The notes: generated by a model from the sequence alone, not told the origin. DNA of 59,042 bases from Bdellovibrionales bacterium (GCA_005776395.1 SXPJ01000105.1:1-59042); one strand, 5' to 3'; shown: positions 44,902-54,444, numbered from the stretch's first letter. Translations and numbers: made by a program.

Positions 44902-45226
44902 TCCTTTTTTCATCCTTAAAATCCTAACCTATTTTTAAAAAAACTTTAAAAAACATCAAAAAACGAAAAAAACTGTAGGTTACGAGTTATCCACAGTATG
45001 TGGATTGATTCTGTAAGTAATTGAATATACTTAATATTATATAGGTAATATCTATAAACCATTAACTGATGAGCTTTGCAAGCTGCTCAACATGTCATCT
45101 TTAATACTTTCAATGCCTTATCCATGTGGATAAAGCTGTGAATTAATTTTTAATTTTCTAAAAATACCGGAATTGCCGCTGATCTTACCTCTAACGTATA
45201 AATTTCGTTATTACACAATAAGATTA
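44902..45226. other. oriC: Candidate chromosomal origin (oriC) upstream of dnaA
   Basis: A 325-nt AT-rich non-coding region precedes dnaA. It contains a perfect DnaA box TTATCCACA (44987-44995) and a palindrome TTATCCATGTGGATAA (45118-45133) holding a second perfect box on the minus strand. A degenerate box lies near 44999, and an A/T-rich stretch at about 44930-44970 could be the unwinding element. Location next to dnaA supports an origin, but only a few boxes are visible, so it may be just a dnaA autoregulatory region. Confidence 0.6.
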
Positions 45227-46663
45227 ATGAATAGTTTAGATTGGACAGCCACACTTAATTCGATCAAAGAGGATCTACCCTCGGCTCAGTTTCAAAACTG
45301 GTTAAAGCCCATCGAATACATTAGCTCTAACGAGACAAGTGTGCATTTAGGCGTTCCTAGTCGCTTTCATGAAGACATGCTTCGCAGCCGTTTCATCGAT
45401 ACTTTGAAGAAAGCTATTCGTCGACAAACTGGAAGTGATCTCCAGTTGGAATTTGAAATTCTGGTCCGCGATGAAAACACTGAAGCCTCAAGATCTGAAA
45501 TTTTAATACCTCAGGCCTCTGCTCCTAATATCAATCCCAACAACCGCCCGGCACTGCGCTTAATTGAAAACAAAAATAGCTCTAATGAAGATAATTCCTC
45601 ATCTGTTGAATCCTTTAGGGCCCCCAACTATCCAAAATTTACTACCCCATTTCTAGTCACAGGATTTAATCAACTGGCCTATCAATGCGCGATGCTCTTT
45701 GCTGAAGGGTCCAATGCTCAAGCCAATCCGCTTATTATCCAGTCTTCGGTGGGGATGGGAAAAACTCACCTATTAAGTGAAATCGGTGAGGCGATTCATC
45801 GTCGACAACCCAATTTAAGAATTCGCTACACCACATTTGAATCTTTCACCTCTGAAATGGTAAAAAGTTTTAATGATAAGACTGCAAGCGCCTTTCAACA
45901 TCGCTATCGTATGGATACAGATGTTTTGCTTTTTGATGATGTAGCAGGACTCGCAGGTAGAAAAAGAAGCCAAGAGGAACTACTTCACATTTTCAATGAA
46001 ATTTTAGCTCGAGGGGGACGGGTAGCTTTCACAACATCACAGCCCATTTCCCGACTCACTGAATTTATCGATCCCCTCAAATCAAGACTCGCTTCAGGAT
46101 TAAGCATTGAGATCAAAACACCCAACCACGAAGAGAAGGTAGAACTCTTGGGACAGGTTAGCTTCCATAGTCAAATCTCTGTAGATGCCACCGTTTTAAG
46201 AAGTATTGCAGATAAAGGACAGAAAGACGTAAGAGAGCTGATTGGATCTCTCTTTAGAATTCATCTCCAAGCTCAACTTGAAAATAAACCTCTTAACAAC
46301 GATTTTTTAGCTAAAGAGGGCTGGATCCAGGAGTCTCAGAAAGAGGTGATCACTCTAGATGAGATCATTTCTCTAGTTGAGCATAATTTCGGTATCACCC
46401 GAACCGACCTGATATCTAAATCCAGAAAACAGGCCATTGCTTGGCCTAGGCAAGTTGCCATGTATTTAGCTCGTCGATATACCTTATTGCCATTGGAAGA
46501 GATCGGCAAAACTTTCGGTAGAGATCATGCCACTGTGATCCATGCCTTTGACAAAGTCTCTCAAACAATGCAATTTCAACCTACGCAAGGATATCAAGTA
46601 GAGTTTTTAATTAAGAAATTAGAGGCTCGTCAACCAAAGGACAATTGTGAATTCCCTATATAG
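45227..46663 (+). CDS. dnaA: Chromosomal replication initiator DnaA
   Basis: About 478 residues. Domain I opens 'MNSLDWTATLNSIKEDLPSA'. The AAA+ domain has Walker A 'SSVGMGKTHLL', Walker B 'VLLFDDVAGLAGRKRSQEEL' and sensor 'VAFTTSQPISRL'. Domain IV has the box-binding helix 'GKTFGRDHATVIHAFDKV'. I start at 45227 because the family begins here; an upstream TTG would add 18 unrelated residues. DnaA boxes lie immediately upstream. hemJ overlaps its end by 17 nt. Confidence 0.94.
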   Translation: MNSLDWTATLNSIKEDLPSAQFQNWLKPIEYISSNETSVHLGVPSRFHEDMLRSRFIDTLKKAIRRQTGSDLQLEFEILVRDENTEASRSEILIPQASAPNINPNNRPALRLIENKNSSNEDNSSSVESFRAPNYPKFTTPFLVTGFNQLAYQCAMLFAEGSNAQANPLIIQSSVGMGKTHLLSEIGEAIHRRQPNLRIRYTTFESFTSEMVKSFNDKTASAFQHRYRMDTDVLLFDDVAGLAGRKRSQEELLHIFNEILARGGRVAFTTSQPISRLTEFIDPLKSRLASGLSIEIKTPNHEEKVELLGQVSFHSQISVDATVLRSIADKGQKDVRELIGSLFRIHLQAQLENKPLNNDFLAKEGWIQESQKEVITLDEIISLVEHNFGITRTDLISKSRKQAIAWPRQVAMYLARRYTLLPLEEIGKTFGRDHATVIHAFDKVSQTMQFQPTQGYQVEFLIKKLEARQPKDNCEFPI

Positions 46664-47078
46664 ATGGTTTTTAGCCTTTCACCTTATTTCAGTTATCGCA
46701 TGGATGGCTGGAGTCCTCTACCTCTGGAGATTATTTGTTTATCACGTAGAGGCTAAAGAACAGGTAGTTAAAGACACTTTAGCCATGATGGAGTTCAAAC
46801 TCTCTCGCTACATCACAATGCCAGCACTCATAGTGGCCTTTATTCTTGGTGTTGCAATGATCGCTTATAATCCCAATCTTCTTCATTACCACTGGATGCA
46901 CGGAAAACTATTTTTAGCTTTCTTGATGGTAGGGATTACTCACATGGCTGAAGCGGTTAGAAAAAAACTACTTAAGGGCGAATGTCGTTATAGTTCAAAA
47001 ACGCTTAGAATCTTAAATGAAGTGCCGACAATTCTGATGGTTGGAATCGTATTGCTCGTCATTCTTCAACCTTTTTAA
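46647..47078 (+). CDS. hemJ: Protoporphyrinogen oxidase HemJ
   Basis: 143 residues with four membrane segments. 'YRWFLAFHLISVIAWMAGVLYLWRLFVYHVEA' carries the conserved His of the first helix, and 'RYITMPALIVAFILGVAMIAYNP' with 'WMHGKLFLAFLMVGITHM' completes the HemJ pattern. It oxidises protoporphyrinogen IX in the inner membrane. It starts with GTG inside the end of dnaA, suggesting translational coupling. No other heme gene is near. Confidence 0.85.
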   Translation: MNSLYRWFLAFHLISVIAWMAGVLYLWRLFVYHVEAKEQVVKDTLAMMEFKLSRYITMPALIVAFILGVAMIAYNPNLLHYHWMHGKLFLAFLMVGITHMAEAVRKKLLKGECRYSSKTLRILNEVPTILMVGIVLLVILQPF

Positions 47079-47082
47079 CCTC

Positions 47083-48327
47083 GTGGAAATAACCTCTGAA
47101 TTTTCTGACTGGAAAAGCAAAATCCCCTCAGTATCTCAATTGACCCGTAGGCTTCGGGGGCACATTGAGAATGCTTTCTTTGATGTCTGGGTTAAGGGGG
47201 AGATTAGTAACTTTAAAAAACCCTCTTCGGGCCACTCTTACTTCAATCTAAAAGATGCCAATGCTCAATTAAGAGCCGTGATGTTCAAAGGCTCTCTTTC
47301 AAAACTTAAATTTGAATTAAAAGATGGAATGGAAATTTTGCTTCATGGGACTATGACAGTTTATGAAGCCAGAGGAGATTACCAACTTGTCGCCGATAGC
47401 GCCGAGCCCTTAGGAACGGGAGCCTTACAACTAGCCTTTGAGCAATTAAAAAAGAGACTCCATGCAGAGGGACTTTTTGATCCTAAATACAAAAAAACCA
47501 TCCCTACCCTTCCCAAAAGGATCGGAGTGATTACCTCCCCCACTGGAGCTGTAATCAAGGACATTTTAAATGTTCTTAAACGTCGATTTAATGAGAGAGA
47601 GATTTTAATTCTTCCCACGAGTGTTCAGGGGGACAAAGCGGCCCTTGAAATCGTGGCGGCATTAAAATCTGTCGAGGAATGGAATCAAACTCATCCCGAA
47701 AGAGCTATTGAGGTTCTTATTGTAGGTCGTGGTGGAGGTTCACTTGAAGATCTCTGGCCTTTCAATGAAGAGATCGTAGCTCGAGCTATTTTTGCCTGCC
47801 CTATTCCAATTATCTCAGCCGTAGGGCATGAGACCGATGTAACCATTGCAGATTTTGTAGCCGATTTACGAGCCCCCACCCCTTCAGTGGCAGCCGAACT
47901 GGTGATTCCTAGAAAAGAGGATCTTCTCCAACAGGTAACTCAACAAGAGGTGCGCTTAAGGACAATCTTTAAAAAACACTTAATGCAAATACGATTGCAT
48001 TTAGGCCACTTAAGTAATCGCCTAGTGGATCCCAGAGAACGAATTCGCTATATAAAGGAAAAGTTTCATCTCTTAGAACAAAAACTTTTTTCATCTTTTA
48101 AAAATCGACTTAAACTCCTACGCAATCAGCTGGAAGGAGATCTTCAAATGCTTCACTCTCTTTCTCCTCTCAATGTTCTAGCTCGAGGATACTCACTCTC
48201 TCGCACTGCAGAAAATAAAATTATTCAATCAATAAAAGATGTATCCCCAGGGCAAATTATTGTCACACAGCTTCATGACGGGGAATTCTTCTCAGAAATC
48301 CTTCCGAACCCTGAAAAACCGCGCTAA
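47083..48327 (+). CDS. xseA: Exodeoxyribonuclease VII large subunit
   Basis: About 414 residues. The OB-fold start 'SVSQLTRRLRGHIENAFFDVWVKGEISNFKKPSSGHSYFNLKD' is followed by 'LPKRIGVITSPTGAVIKDIL', 'VLIVGRGGGSLEDLWPFNEEIVARAIF' and 'ISAVGHETDVTIADFVADLRAPTPS', and a coiled-coil C-terminus. It degrades single-stranded DNA with XseB. I use the GTG at 47083, just after hemJ; a longer ORF would overlap hemJ. xseB is not in the window. Confidence 0.9.
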   Translation: MEITSEFSDWKSKIPSVSQLTRRLRGHIENAFFDVWVKGEISNFKKPSSGHSYFNLKDANAQLRAVMFKGSLSKLKFELKDGMEILLHGTMTVYEARGDYQLVADSAEPLGTGALQLAFEQLKKRLHAEGLFDPKYKKTIPTLPKRIGVITSPTGAVIKDILNVLKRRFNEREILILPTSVQGDKAALEIVAALKSVEEWNQTHPERAIEVLIVGRGGGSLEDLWPFNEEIVARAIFACPIPIISAVGHETDVTIADFVADLRAPTPSVAAELVIPRKEDLLQQVTQQEVRLRTIFKKHLMQIRLHLGHLSNRLVDPRERIRYIKEKFHLLEQKLFSSFKNRLKLLRNQLEGDLQMLHSLSPLNVLARGYSLSRTAENKIIQSIKDVSPGQIIVTQLHDGEFFSEILPNPEKPR

Positions 48328-48380
48328 AATAGACTATAGCTCCCTTTTTTAAAGCAACACTTTTCCACGGAAAAACCTTC

Positions 48381-49364
48381 ATGCCCCATATTGAAATCAT
48401 TCTTCCTATTTATAATGAACTTAAAAACATTCCTATTCTTGTAGAAAGGCTCGATCAAGTCCGAAAGAAACTAAGCTCTGAAGCTACTTTCAGCTATCTT
48501 TTCATTAACGATGGCTCTCAAGATGGATCCACCGAATACTTAAACCAGCTTCACTCCACGCGATTTGATATTCGTGTTGTTCATCTGCTCCATAATTTTG
48601 GTCACGGCCCAGCACTTGCCTGTGGGGTTCAACATTTCAGAGGAGATCTTGCTGTATTCATGGATGCGGACCTTCAAGATCCTCCCGAGGCCATTACTGA
48701 AATGTTTCAGGCTTGGAAAAAGGGGGCCAAAACTGTCGTAGCCGAAAGATCTTCACGAGCTGAAAAAAATAAAATCCTATTTAATACTTTTTACTATCTC
48801 CTTCATAAAGTCGCCCCGACTCTTCCTCCCGTTAATTTCGGAACCCATTGTTTGCTCGATGCAAGTGTGATGGCACGAATTAAAATGCTTAAAGAAAAAA
48901 ACAGATACTTTCCAGGGCTAGTCGGATTTAGCTCACCTAAAATTGAAGCGGTCCCCATTCATCGCCTTGAAAGACAAAATGGAAAATCTCAGGTTGGTTT
49001 AAAAGGGCTCATTCATTTGGCGATTACCGCCTTTTTAAGTTTTTCAAGCACTCCAGTCCGATTGGTGAGTATTTTTGGTTTGATTGCATCAGTTATCGCA
49101 ATCTTCTCTGGCAGTGTGATTATGGGAATCAAGATATTTACTAACTTAGCTATTCCCGGTTGGGCCTCAACCATGTCCGCTCTCGCCTTTGGAAGCGGAA
49201 TTCAACTATTATGTTTAGGTATCATTGGAGAATATATCGCAAGAATCTACGATGAAGTTAAAGAGCGTCCTCTCTATTTAGTCGATAGAGTTTTGGAAAA
49301 TTCTGCCTCTGCGGCACTCTCCAAAGAGGATTCGATCTTTACTCCTAAAGTCATTAGTCTTTAA
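48381..49364 (+). CDS. GtrB/DPM-like family 2 glycosyltransferase
   Basis: 327 residues. The GT-A domain has 'IEIILPIYNELKNIPILVERL', 'FINDGSQDGSTEYLNQL', 'NFGHGPALACGVQHFRGDLAVFMDADLQDPPEAI' with the DxD site, and QNGKSQVGLKGLI. Two C-terminal membrane helices follow ('LVSIFGLIASVIAIFSGS' and 'ALAFGSGIQLLCLGIIGEYIARIYDEVKERPLY'). Such enzymes load a sugar onto undecaprenyl phosphate at the cytoplasmic face and would feed the GT39 enzymes found in this window. It starts about 54 nt after xseA. Confidence 0.85.
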   Translation: MPHIEIILPIYNELKNIPILVERLDQVRKKLSSEATFSYLFINDGSQDGSTEYLNQLHSTRFDIRVVHLLHNFGHGPALACGVQHFRGDLAVFMDADLQDPPEAITEMFQAWKKGAKTVVAERSSRAEKNKILFNTFYYLLHKVAPTLPPVNFGTHCLLDASVMARIKMLKEKNRYFPGLVGFSSPKIEAVPIHRLERQNGKSQVGLKGLIHLAITAFLSFSSTPVRLVSIFGLIASVIAIFSGSVIMGIKIFTNLAIPGWASTMSALAFGSGIQLLCLGIIGEYIARIYDEVKERPLYLVDRVLENSASAALSKEDSIFTPKVISL

Positions 49365-49457
49365 TAACAACCCGTTTGCGCAGTACCTGCATAACCCTAC
49401 CTAAACCTGAGAGTTGGCAGCGCGGTAGTTATCTCTAATCTGAAACAGTTTTGATTT

Positions 49458-50666
49458 CTAGTTTGAACTAATCCTATTACAAACAAGGGTAAAGTATGTT
49501 GCATTGGCGTTAGGAATATTTCCAACCATCACTTGATTTGATGGACATGTAGCAGAAGAACCAAATGTCCACCGATATTGGATCTGATCCCCTGGACTCA
49601 ATATGATGTTTGAGTCGACTAGAGCGCAATATACCCCTGCACGATTACCAGGTGAAAATCCCACAACAACCCGATTATTAGGACATTGACTATCATTCAA
49701 AGTAATATTCGAGGTAATAATCTTCTTAGAAGTCACTGCGCCTGTAACTTGCCAATAATCAAATGTTGTTTCAGCACCGTAACCGACGGCAACTTCATTA
49801 TTATTATAATCTAAATTATAACCACTAGCAGGACCGTAGTAACTATGTTTAGTTGCTGTACTTGTTGTTACAGGTACCACTGGATTTAAAGTTGTTGTAG
49901 TCGTAGTGACTGGAGACTCAGCAACATTGATTAATATAAAAGGGGTGAAAAAGGAAGCTCCTACAGGATTGCCTGAGTTATCTACCAGTTGTATGATGTA
50001 GCGAACCGTTTGAATTCCAGCGATATCAAAGGTCTGTCTAATATCTAAAGAGAGAGAGGAGGAAACTTCATGGAACCCAACGACCTTAAACTGCCTATTA
50101 CACATGCCCGAACCTATGAACCTAATAACTGCAGAAACCCCACGAACAATCTGTTCAATGGAAATAACGACAACTGAGGGATTAGGAGAGCAAACAGGTG
50201 TTGTGGGCATCGTTGTAACTGAGGGCTCAGAAACATTTATTAATATAAAATGGGTAAAAAAGGAATTTCCCACAGGATTACCTGAGTTATCTACCAGTTG
50301 TATGCTGTAGCGAACCTCTTGGTTTCCAGCGACATTAAAGGTCTGTCTAATATCTAAAGAACCATTGGATGAAACTTCAGAAAACCCCACAACCTTAAAC
50401 TGCCTATTACACATGCCCAAACCTATGAACCTAATAACTGCAGGAACCCCGCGAACAAGCTGTCCAGGGAAAACTTCAACTGAGGGGTTGGGAGAGCAAA
50501 AAGGTAAGGTGGTTGTCGTTACCGATGAAGAGGGGGGAATGAATAATGTTATATTACTAAACTCGACTCTAGACTCAATCGCACTGCGACTTTTTCCACC
50601 ACAATTCGAGAGTGAAATGAGCAAAAGAAATAAAGCTATTATATTAAGTGTTTTTACCTTACCCAT
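49458..50666 (-). CDS. Lipoprotein with an internally duplicated domain
   Basis: 402 residues. The signal peptide ends in a lipobox (SLSNC, Cys22). Two near-identical modules of about 110 residues follow, each with 'CSPNPSV', 'VIRFIGxGMCNRQFKVVGF', 'SLDIRQTF' and 'IQLVDNSGNPVG', separated by Thr/Pro-rich linkers (SVTTMPTTP; PVTTTTTTLNP). A different C-terminal domain of about 130 residues has four cysteines and 'DYNNNEVAVGYGAE'. It is probably surface-exposed. The family is unknown. Confidence 0.6.
   Translation of the reverse strand: MGKVKTLNIIALFLLLISLSNCGGKSRSAIESRVEFSNITLFIPPSSSVTTTTLPFCSPNPSVEVFPGQLVRGVPAVIRFIGLGMCNRQFKVVGFSEVSSNGSLDIRQTFNVAGNQEVRYSIQLVDNSGNPVGNSFFTHFILINVSEPSVTTMPTTPVCSPNPSVVVISIEQIVRGVSAVIRFIGSGMCNRQFKVVGFHEVSSSLSLDIRQTFDIAGIQTVRYIIQLVDNSGNPVGASFFTPFILINVAESPVTTTTTTLNPVVPVTTSTATKHSYYGPASGYNLDYNNNEVAVGYGAETTFDYWQVTGAVTSKKIITSNITLNDSQCPNNRVVVGFSPGNRAGVYCALVDSNIILSPGDQIQYRWTFGSSATCPSNQVMVGNIPNANATYFTLVCNRISSN
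49931..50199. repeat. Tandem DNA duplication inside lipoprotein gene, unit 1
   Basis: This segment and 50240-50505 are about 85% identical at the DNA level and encode the two equivalent modules of the lipoprotein. The divergence is spread over codon positions, so the duplication is recent but not immediate. Confidence 0.8.
50240..50505. repeat. Tandem DNA duplication inside lipoprotein gene, unit 2
   Basis: Partner of 49931-50199. It shares long exact runs, for example ACCTTAAACTGCCTATTACA. The unit encodes the N-terminal of the two modules, since the gene is on the minus strand. Confidence 0.8.
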
Positions 50667-50862
50667 TGTTCACCTCAAACAAATAATAAAACTCTGTTGT
50701 TCACTATAAGTGTGCAACCCTAGAGCCAAAAAATGTAAGTCTATCCCAGGCTAAATTGAGCCCTCTGACTGTTTAATCTCTAGACAAATTCTATAAAAAA
50801 GATTTTAAGTTCTTTAGATTTAAGCTTTTTTAGGTGCCCAAACTTTAGCCCTCCCCCCAAAG

Positions 50863-50891
50863 TAGACAAACCCCTTGAAATTGAATACAGT
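50863..50891 (+). promoter_or_regulatory. Probable tRNA-Thr promoter
   Basis: TAGACA (50863-50868), exactly 17 nt, then TACAGT (50886-50891) lies about 16 nt before the mature tRNA 5' end. Both hexamers match the sigma-70 consensus well (about five and four of six). Confidence 0.5.
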
Positions 50892-50906
50892 TTTGCCCTC
50901 CATAGC

Positions 50907-50979
50907 GCCGATGTAGCTCAGTCGGTAGAGCAGCTCATTCGTAATGAGCAGGTCACCGGTTCGATTCCGGTCATCGGCT
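50907..50979 (+). tRNA. tRNA-Thr (anticodon CGT), CCA not encoded
   Basis: Acceptor GCCGATG pairs with CATCGGC. D arm GCTCAGTCGGTAGAGC, anticodon stem GCTCA/TGAGC with loop TTCGTAA (anticodon CGT) and T arm GGTTCGATTCC are all present. The discriminator is T and the next bases are AAA, so CCA must be added, unlike the tRNA-Gln gene. Confidence 0.94.
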
Positions 50980-51067
50980 AAAGCCCTCCAAGCCCCCCCT
51001 CAAGAAACCATTTCGGAATTTCACTGAACAGTGGTACAACGCGTCAACCTTCACTAAAGGAGACTTG

Positions 51068-53650
51068 ATGAGCTTTGGATCTTTAAGGGCTTTGGCTATT
51101 CTTTTCTTAATCAGCGGACCTGCTTTGGCAGGAACCTACTCCTTCGGAGGGGGCTGTGCCTCAATCGGAGCCTGGTCCCAGGCTGCCCTTACACAGACCA
51201 AAAACATCATGGGGATTGTGGAGTCTTTAAAGAATGATCCCAACTGTAAAGGGATCGAATCCATTGTTCCTAAACTTAAAATTGCCGAAGATGCTCTAAA
51301 AACGCCTGAAGGGGAATCCAAACGAACCGACCGAATGGAGAGTATCCCCAACGAAATCAATTCGCTTAGAAGCTTCGCCGTTGCAACCCCACAACTAAAA
51401 TCTGAGGTTTTTAAATTATTAACTGCAAGGACCCTAGAAGGGGCCTCACTAGCTGCTGAGACAATGAAAATCGAGGGGATAACTTCAGGGATTGGAGCTG
51501 CGGCTAACCCTGCTGCTGCAGCGATTGCGATGGGCTTAAAGGATCTCTCGGTCAGAGTAAGACGAACCGCTTTAACCGGAATGGACATGATGGACCAGGT
51601 CTTCACAGTCCTTCCTAGCTATGATCGATGTCTTATCGGCAACCCCGATCAGGGAATGGCCCTTCTTGCGGCCTCGGTAAAAATGGCAGCAGCTTTTGTC
51701 TCTTCTCAGGAAGGGGTCACAAGCCGACTTGCAACCTCTATCGCCAATCTCGTGACTATGCTTCGAAATCGAAAGTTCACCACGGTTTTAAGAAAACTCG
51801 ATCAAAGCGAATTCTGGCTTTCCATGAGCTGTCTCATGGAAACCACTAGCCAAACCTATTGTGCCGCTCGAGACGCGAGACAACTCCTCGACTATTCCAT
51901 TCAAAATTTAAAGCCCTCCCGTAATAACCGAAGGGAAAGCTACATAGATAATCCTCTCGAGGGCTACTATGTTCTATCGCATGACATCCCCAAGATCTCC
52001 CAATGGCTGCAAAAAATTCAGTTTGGAATTCGTCCTAAACTATCCACCGATGCCGTATTTAAAAATCGCGTTCTTCAAGATGTAAATGGGCTCATGATGG
52101 ATATCTATTCCATTCAAGGAACCTATTCAGAGGAGATGCTCACCTACTCCACCCTTAATAATCTCCCCAGTAAACAGAACGCTCTTTTAAAATTAATTCG
52201 AGGTCTGACCTCACGACTTTCAGGCGGCAACCATGAATCTACTAATGGGCATGTAAACTTTTTTACCCTAGCTACCCATGAGGACATGATCCCTTTCAAA
52301 CTTATTGGCCTCAGCGTAATGCCCAATGAATGCCGTCCTCCAAGTAATGGAGAGAGTCGAATAGTAGTGAGCTGGGACCAATGGATGCTTAATGGAGGGC
52401 AATTCCAAGGGGTTTTTCAAAATCCTGATGAGCTTTCCAAAGTCATAGGTCAGCAGCTAGAACGACTAATGGAACAGGCCTTAAATCAAGCCAGTCTCTA
52501 TTTTCAGCAGCGAATGATTGTGGATATGCCAAATCTTGTGAACGAATCGGTCACAAGCCAAACGGTCACTGTGGTTGAAAGCTTACAGCGCGTTTCGGCC
52601 TATTTAAAAACTCTTCAGAAAAAGATCGTGGACTCCAATGGTGACCTGATCTTAATTCCCACGATTCAGGATACAAGACTTAGAATTAAAAAGGTTTTAG
52701 ATAGCTATGAAAAAATTCGAAGTATCGCTAAGGCCGCTATCGAAAATGATGAGATCTCTTTAAGTGACGACATTAAAAAGGCCTATGCTTTTGTGATTGA
52801 ATCGGCCTTCGAACAGTTCAATGTTCTTCTTCAGAGAGATACTTTCTTATCCAATCGACTCTCAACACTCATTCAGTACGACTATGCTTTAAGAATTAAA
52901 CAGGAGGAAGATTTAGGGAAATGGGAAAACCAAATTCTTCTTGAAAGTGGAAACGAAATGCTCTTTAGACTTTTAAGTTCCACAGGGCACAATCCCACAG
53001 TTATGAAAAATGATTTAGCTTCAGCTCAAATTGTAAATAAGCGAAATCTTGAGGCCCTGGAACAGCTCTTCAGTGATAGTCTTTATCCAGTGATTGATGA
53101 ACTTGGACTTATTGCAGACGGGCAACAACCCCCTAATAGTTTTCTCAATATCAGAACTATGTCCCGATTGTACAAAGATACCTGGGGAGATCAAGGGTAC
53201 TTCGGAAGTTGGGCAGGATTCTGGGCCTTTTCTTTAGGCGGGCCTACTACCTATGGAGTGATCCCTTGGACTCGAAGGTTGATGCATCCAGAGCTCTATC
53301 CCTTCCATGTCTCAACTCAGCCTGCAGTTCGAGGGGCTGATGATGAGTTTGGATCTTTTGATCAGTTTAAATCCAAGCTTTGCATTCAAACCCTCTCTTT
53401 CGAAAACAGAAAAAAGTTTGCCCCACTCTGCAAAGGGGCCATTTTAAGAAGCGCCTTTGATCTAAATAAAGTAGGACGAAACTCCGAAATGGCTCAAATG
53501 AGGCTTAATGTTCACTATGATGGTTATATGCAAGAGCCTTTCAGAAGCTGGCCAGTTCGAGGAGAGAGTATTTGCGCCTTTCAGGACTACTCAAGAAGAA
53601 ATCTAGTCTATTGGATGACGCTAGATCTGCAAAATAGCAAAAAGGAATAG
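51068..53650 (+). CDS. Large exported protein of unknown function
   Basis: About 860 residues. A signal peptide (hydrophobic residues 4-20, cut near LAG) is followed by a mainly helical body with several cysteines. An aromatic-rich C-terminal region ('GYFGSWAGFWAFSLGGPTTYGVIPW') suggests folding outside the cytoplasm. I recognise no domain. The start is the ATG with AAAGGAG upstream; a TTG 3 nt earlier is less likely. It is a lone gene behind tRNA-Thr. Its size and signal peptide fit a periplasmic or surface structural protein; nothing more can be supported. Confidence 0.6.
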   Translation: MSFGSLRALAILFLISGPALAGTYSFGGGCASIGAWSQAALTQTKNIMGIVESLKNDPNCKGIESIVPKLKIAEDALKTPEGESKRTDRMESIPNEINSLRSFAVATPQLKSEVFKLLTARTLEGASLAAETMKIEGITSGIGAAANPAAAAIAMGLKDLSVRVRRTALTGMDMMDQVFTVLPSYDRCLIGNPDQGMALLAASVKMAAAFVSSQEGVTSRLATSIANLVTMLRNRKFTTVLRKLDQSEFWLSMSCLMETTSQTYCAARDARQLLDYSIQNLKPSRNNRRESYIDNPLEGYYVLSHDIPKISQWLQKIQFGIRPKLSTDAVFKNRVLQDVNGLMMDIYSIQGTYSEEMLTYSTLNNLPSKQNALLKLIRGLTSRLSGGNHESTNGHVNFFTLATHEDMIPFKLIGLSVMPNECRPPSNGESRIVVSWDQWMLNGGQFQGVFQNPDELSKVIGQQLERLMEQALNQASLYFQQRMIVDMPNLVNESVTSQTVTVVESLQRVSAYLKTLQKKIVDSNGDLILIPTIQDTRLRIKKVLDSYEKIRSIAKAAIENDEISLSDDIKKAYAFVIESAFEQFNVLLQRDTFLSNRLSTLIQYDYALRIKQEEDLGKWENQILLESGNEMLFRLLSSTGHNPTVMKNDLASAQIVNKRNLEALEQLFSDSLYPVIDELGLIADGQQPPNSFLNIRTMSRLYKDTWGDQGYFGSWAGFWAFSLGGPTTYGVIPWTRRLMHPELYPFHVSTQPAVRGADDEFGSFDQFKSKLCIQTLSFENRKKFAPLCKGAILRSAFDLNKVGRNSEMAQMRLNVHYDGYMQEPFRSWPVRGESICAFQDYSRRNLVYWMTLDLQNSKKE

Positions 53651-53708
53651 TCACGCATTTTTACGTAATTTCGAAAATGAGTGTTAGAGGCATCTTTAGT
53701 TTCAGATG

Positions 53709-54086
53709 CTATATTTTCCCTATCAGATCACTCATCAACTTGAAATACATGGGAACTCTATCAGCTATGGCTTTTGCTAAAGTCTCTTCGTAAGTGTGAG
53801 TCGTTAGGTTTCTATCTTCTAACATTTGAACCCAGAGACCTTCTTCAGAGGGATTTATAAAACCAGCCTGCAAAGCAAATTCAAAAGCTTTTTTAGGACT
53901 TGCAATTGCAAGTTTTTCAGCGTGGGCTCTTTTTTGCAGTGTTTTCCACGTCGTTTCGAAACAGAACTCGAATGCTTGAATAATTCCCGCCTGCTCACGT
54001 TCCGATCTTATGGGTTCTGCTAGGAACTGTTCTAATTTTTTCAAGGCTCGAGCAAAGTTTTCCTTTCCAAAATCATTTTTTTTCAT
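53709..54086 (-). CDS. HEPN-type toxin subunit (HI0074 family)
   Basis: About 125 residues, all helical. 'FARALKKLEQFL', 'GIIQAFEFCFETTWKTLQKRA' and 'WVQMLEDRNLTTHTYEE' match the nucleotidyltransferase substrate-binding (HI0074) family. RNLTTH is the R-x4-H RNase motif of HEPN toxins. It pairs with the MNT gene just upstream, overlapping by 14 nt; GAGGGG stands 10 nt before the chosen ATG. In such pairs the HEPN protein is the toxin and the MNT protein the antitoxin. Confidence 0.82.
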   Translation of the reverse strand: MKKNDFGKENFARALKKLEQFLAEPIRSEREQAGIIQAFEFCFETTWKTLQKRAHAEKLAIASPKKAFEFALQAGFINPSEEGLWVQMLEDRNLTTHTYEETLAKAIADRVPMYFKLMSDLIGKI

Positions 54087-54444
54087 AGAGCAATATCCCC
54101 TCATTTTCTAATGAAGTTATCATTTGAGTTCCCATTTGAGAGTATAAAATCCAGTCCACCGATAAGAGTGTCTTTTGTATTTCCCTCTGATCCGCGACAA
54201 ATCCTGCCCAGAGTCCCACGTTTTGCTCATCGATTTCAAAAACAAGATCATAATCTGAAAGAGGTGTCGCATCTCCTCTCGCACGAGATCCAAGCACCCA
54301 TACTCGCTTCAAGTTCAGTAACCGTTGAGCCTTTAGAACAGCGGCTTGAATAAACTCAGGGCTATGAATTAAGCGTTCCTGAACTGGCAATCCTTTTACG
54401 TCTTGCCCCTTCCAGGTGATGTTGTTAGGAGACTTCTTAATCAT
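54073..54444 (-). CDS. MNT-type nucleotidyltransferase antitoxin
   Basis: 123 residues. 'VWVLGSRARGDATPLSDYDLVFEI' contains the minimal nucleotidyltransferase motif G-S-x3-G followed by D-x-D (SDYDL). It precedes and overlaps the HEPN gene, giving a complete MNT/HEPN toxin-antitoxin operon. Known MNT antitoxins neutralise HEPN RNases by adding AMP units near the active site. The last residues (LLYEKK) overlap the HEPN start. Confidence 0.82.
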   Translation of the reverse strand: MIKKSPNNITWKGQDVKGLPVQERLIHSPEFIQAAVLKAQRLLNLKRVWVLGSRARGDATPLSDYDLVFEIDEQNVGLWAGFVADQREIQKTLLSVDWILYSQMGTQMITSLENEGILLYEKK

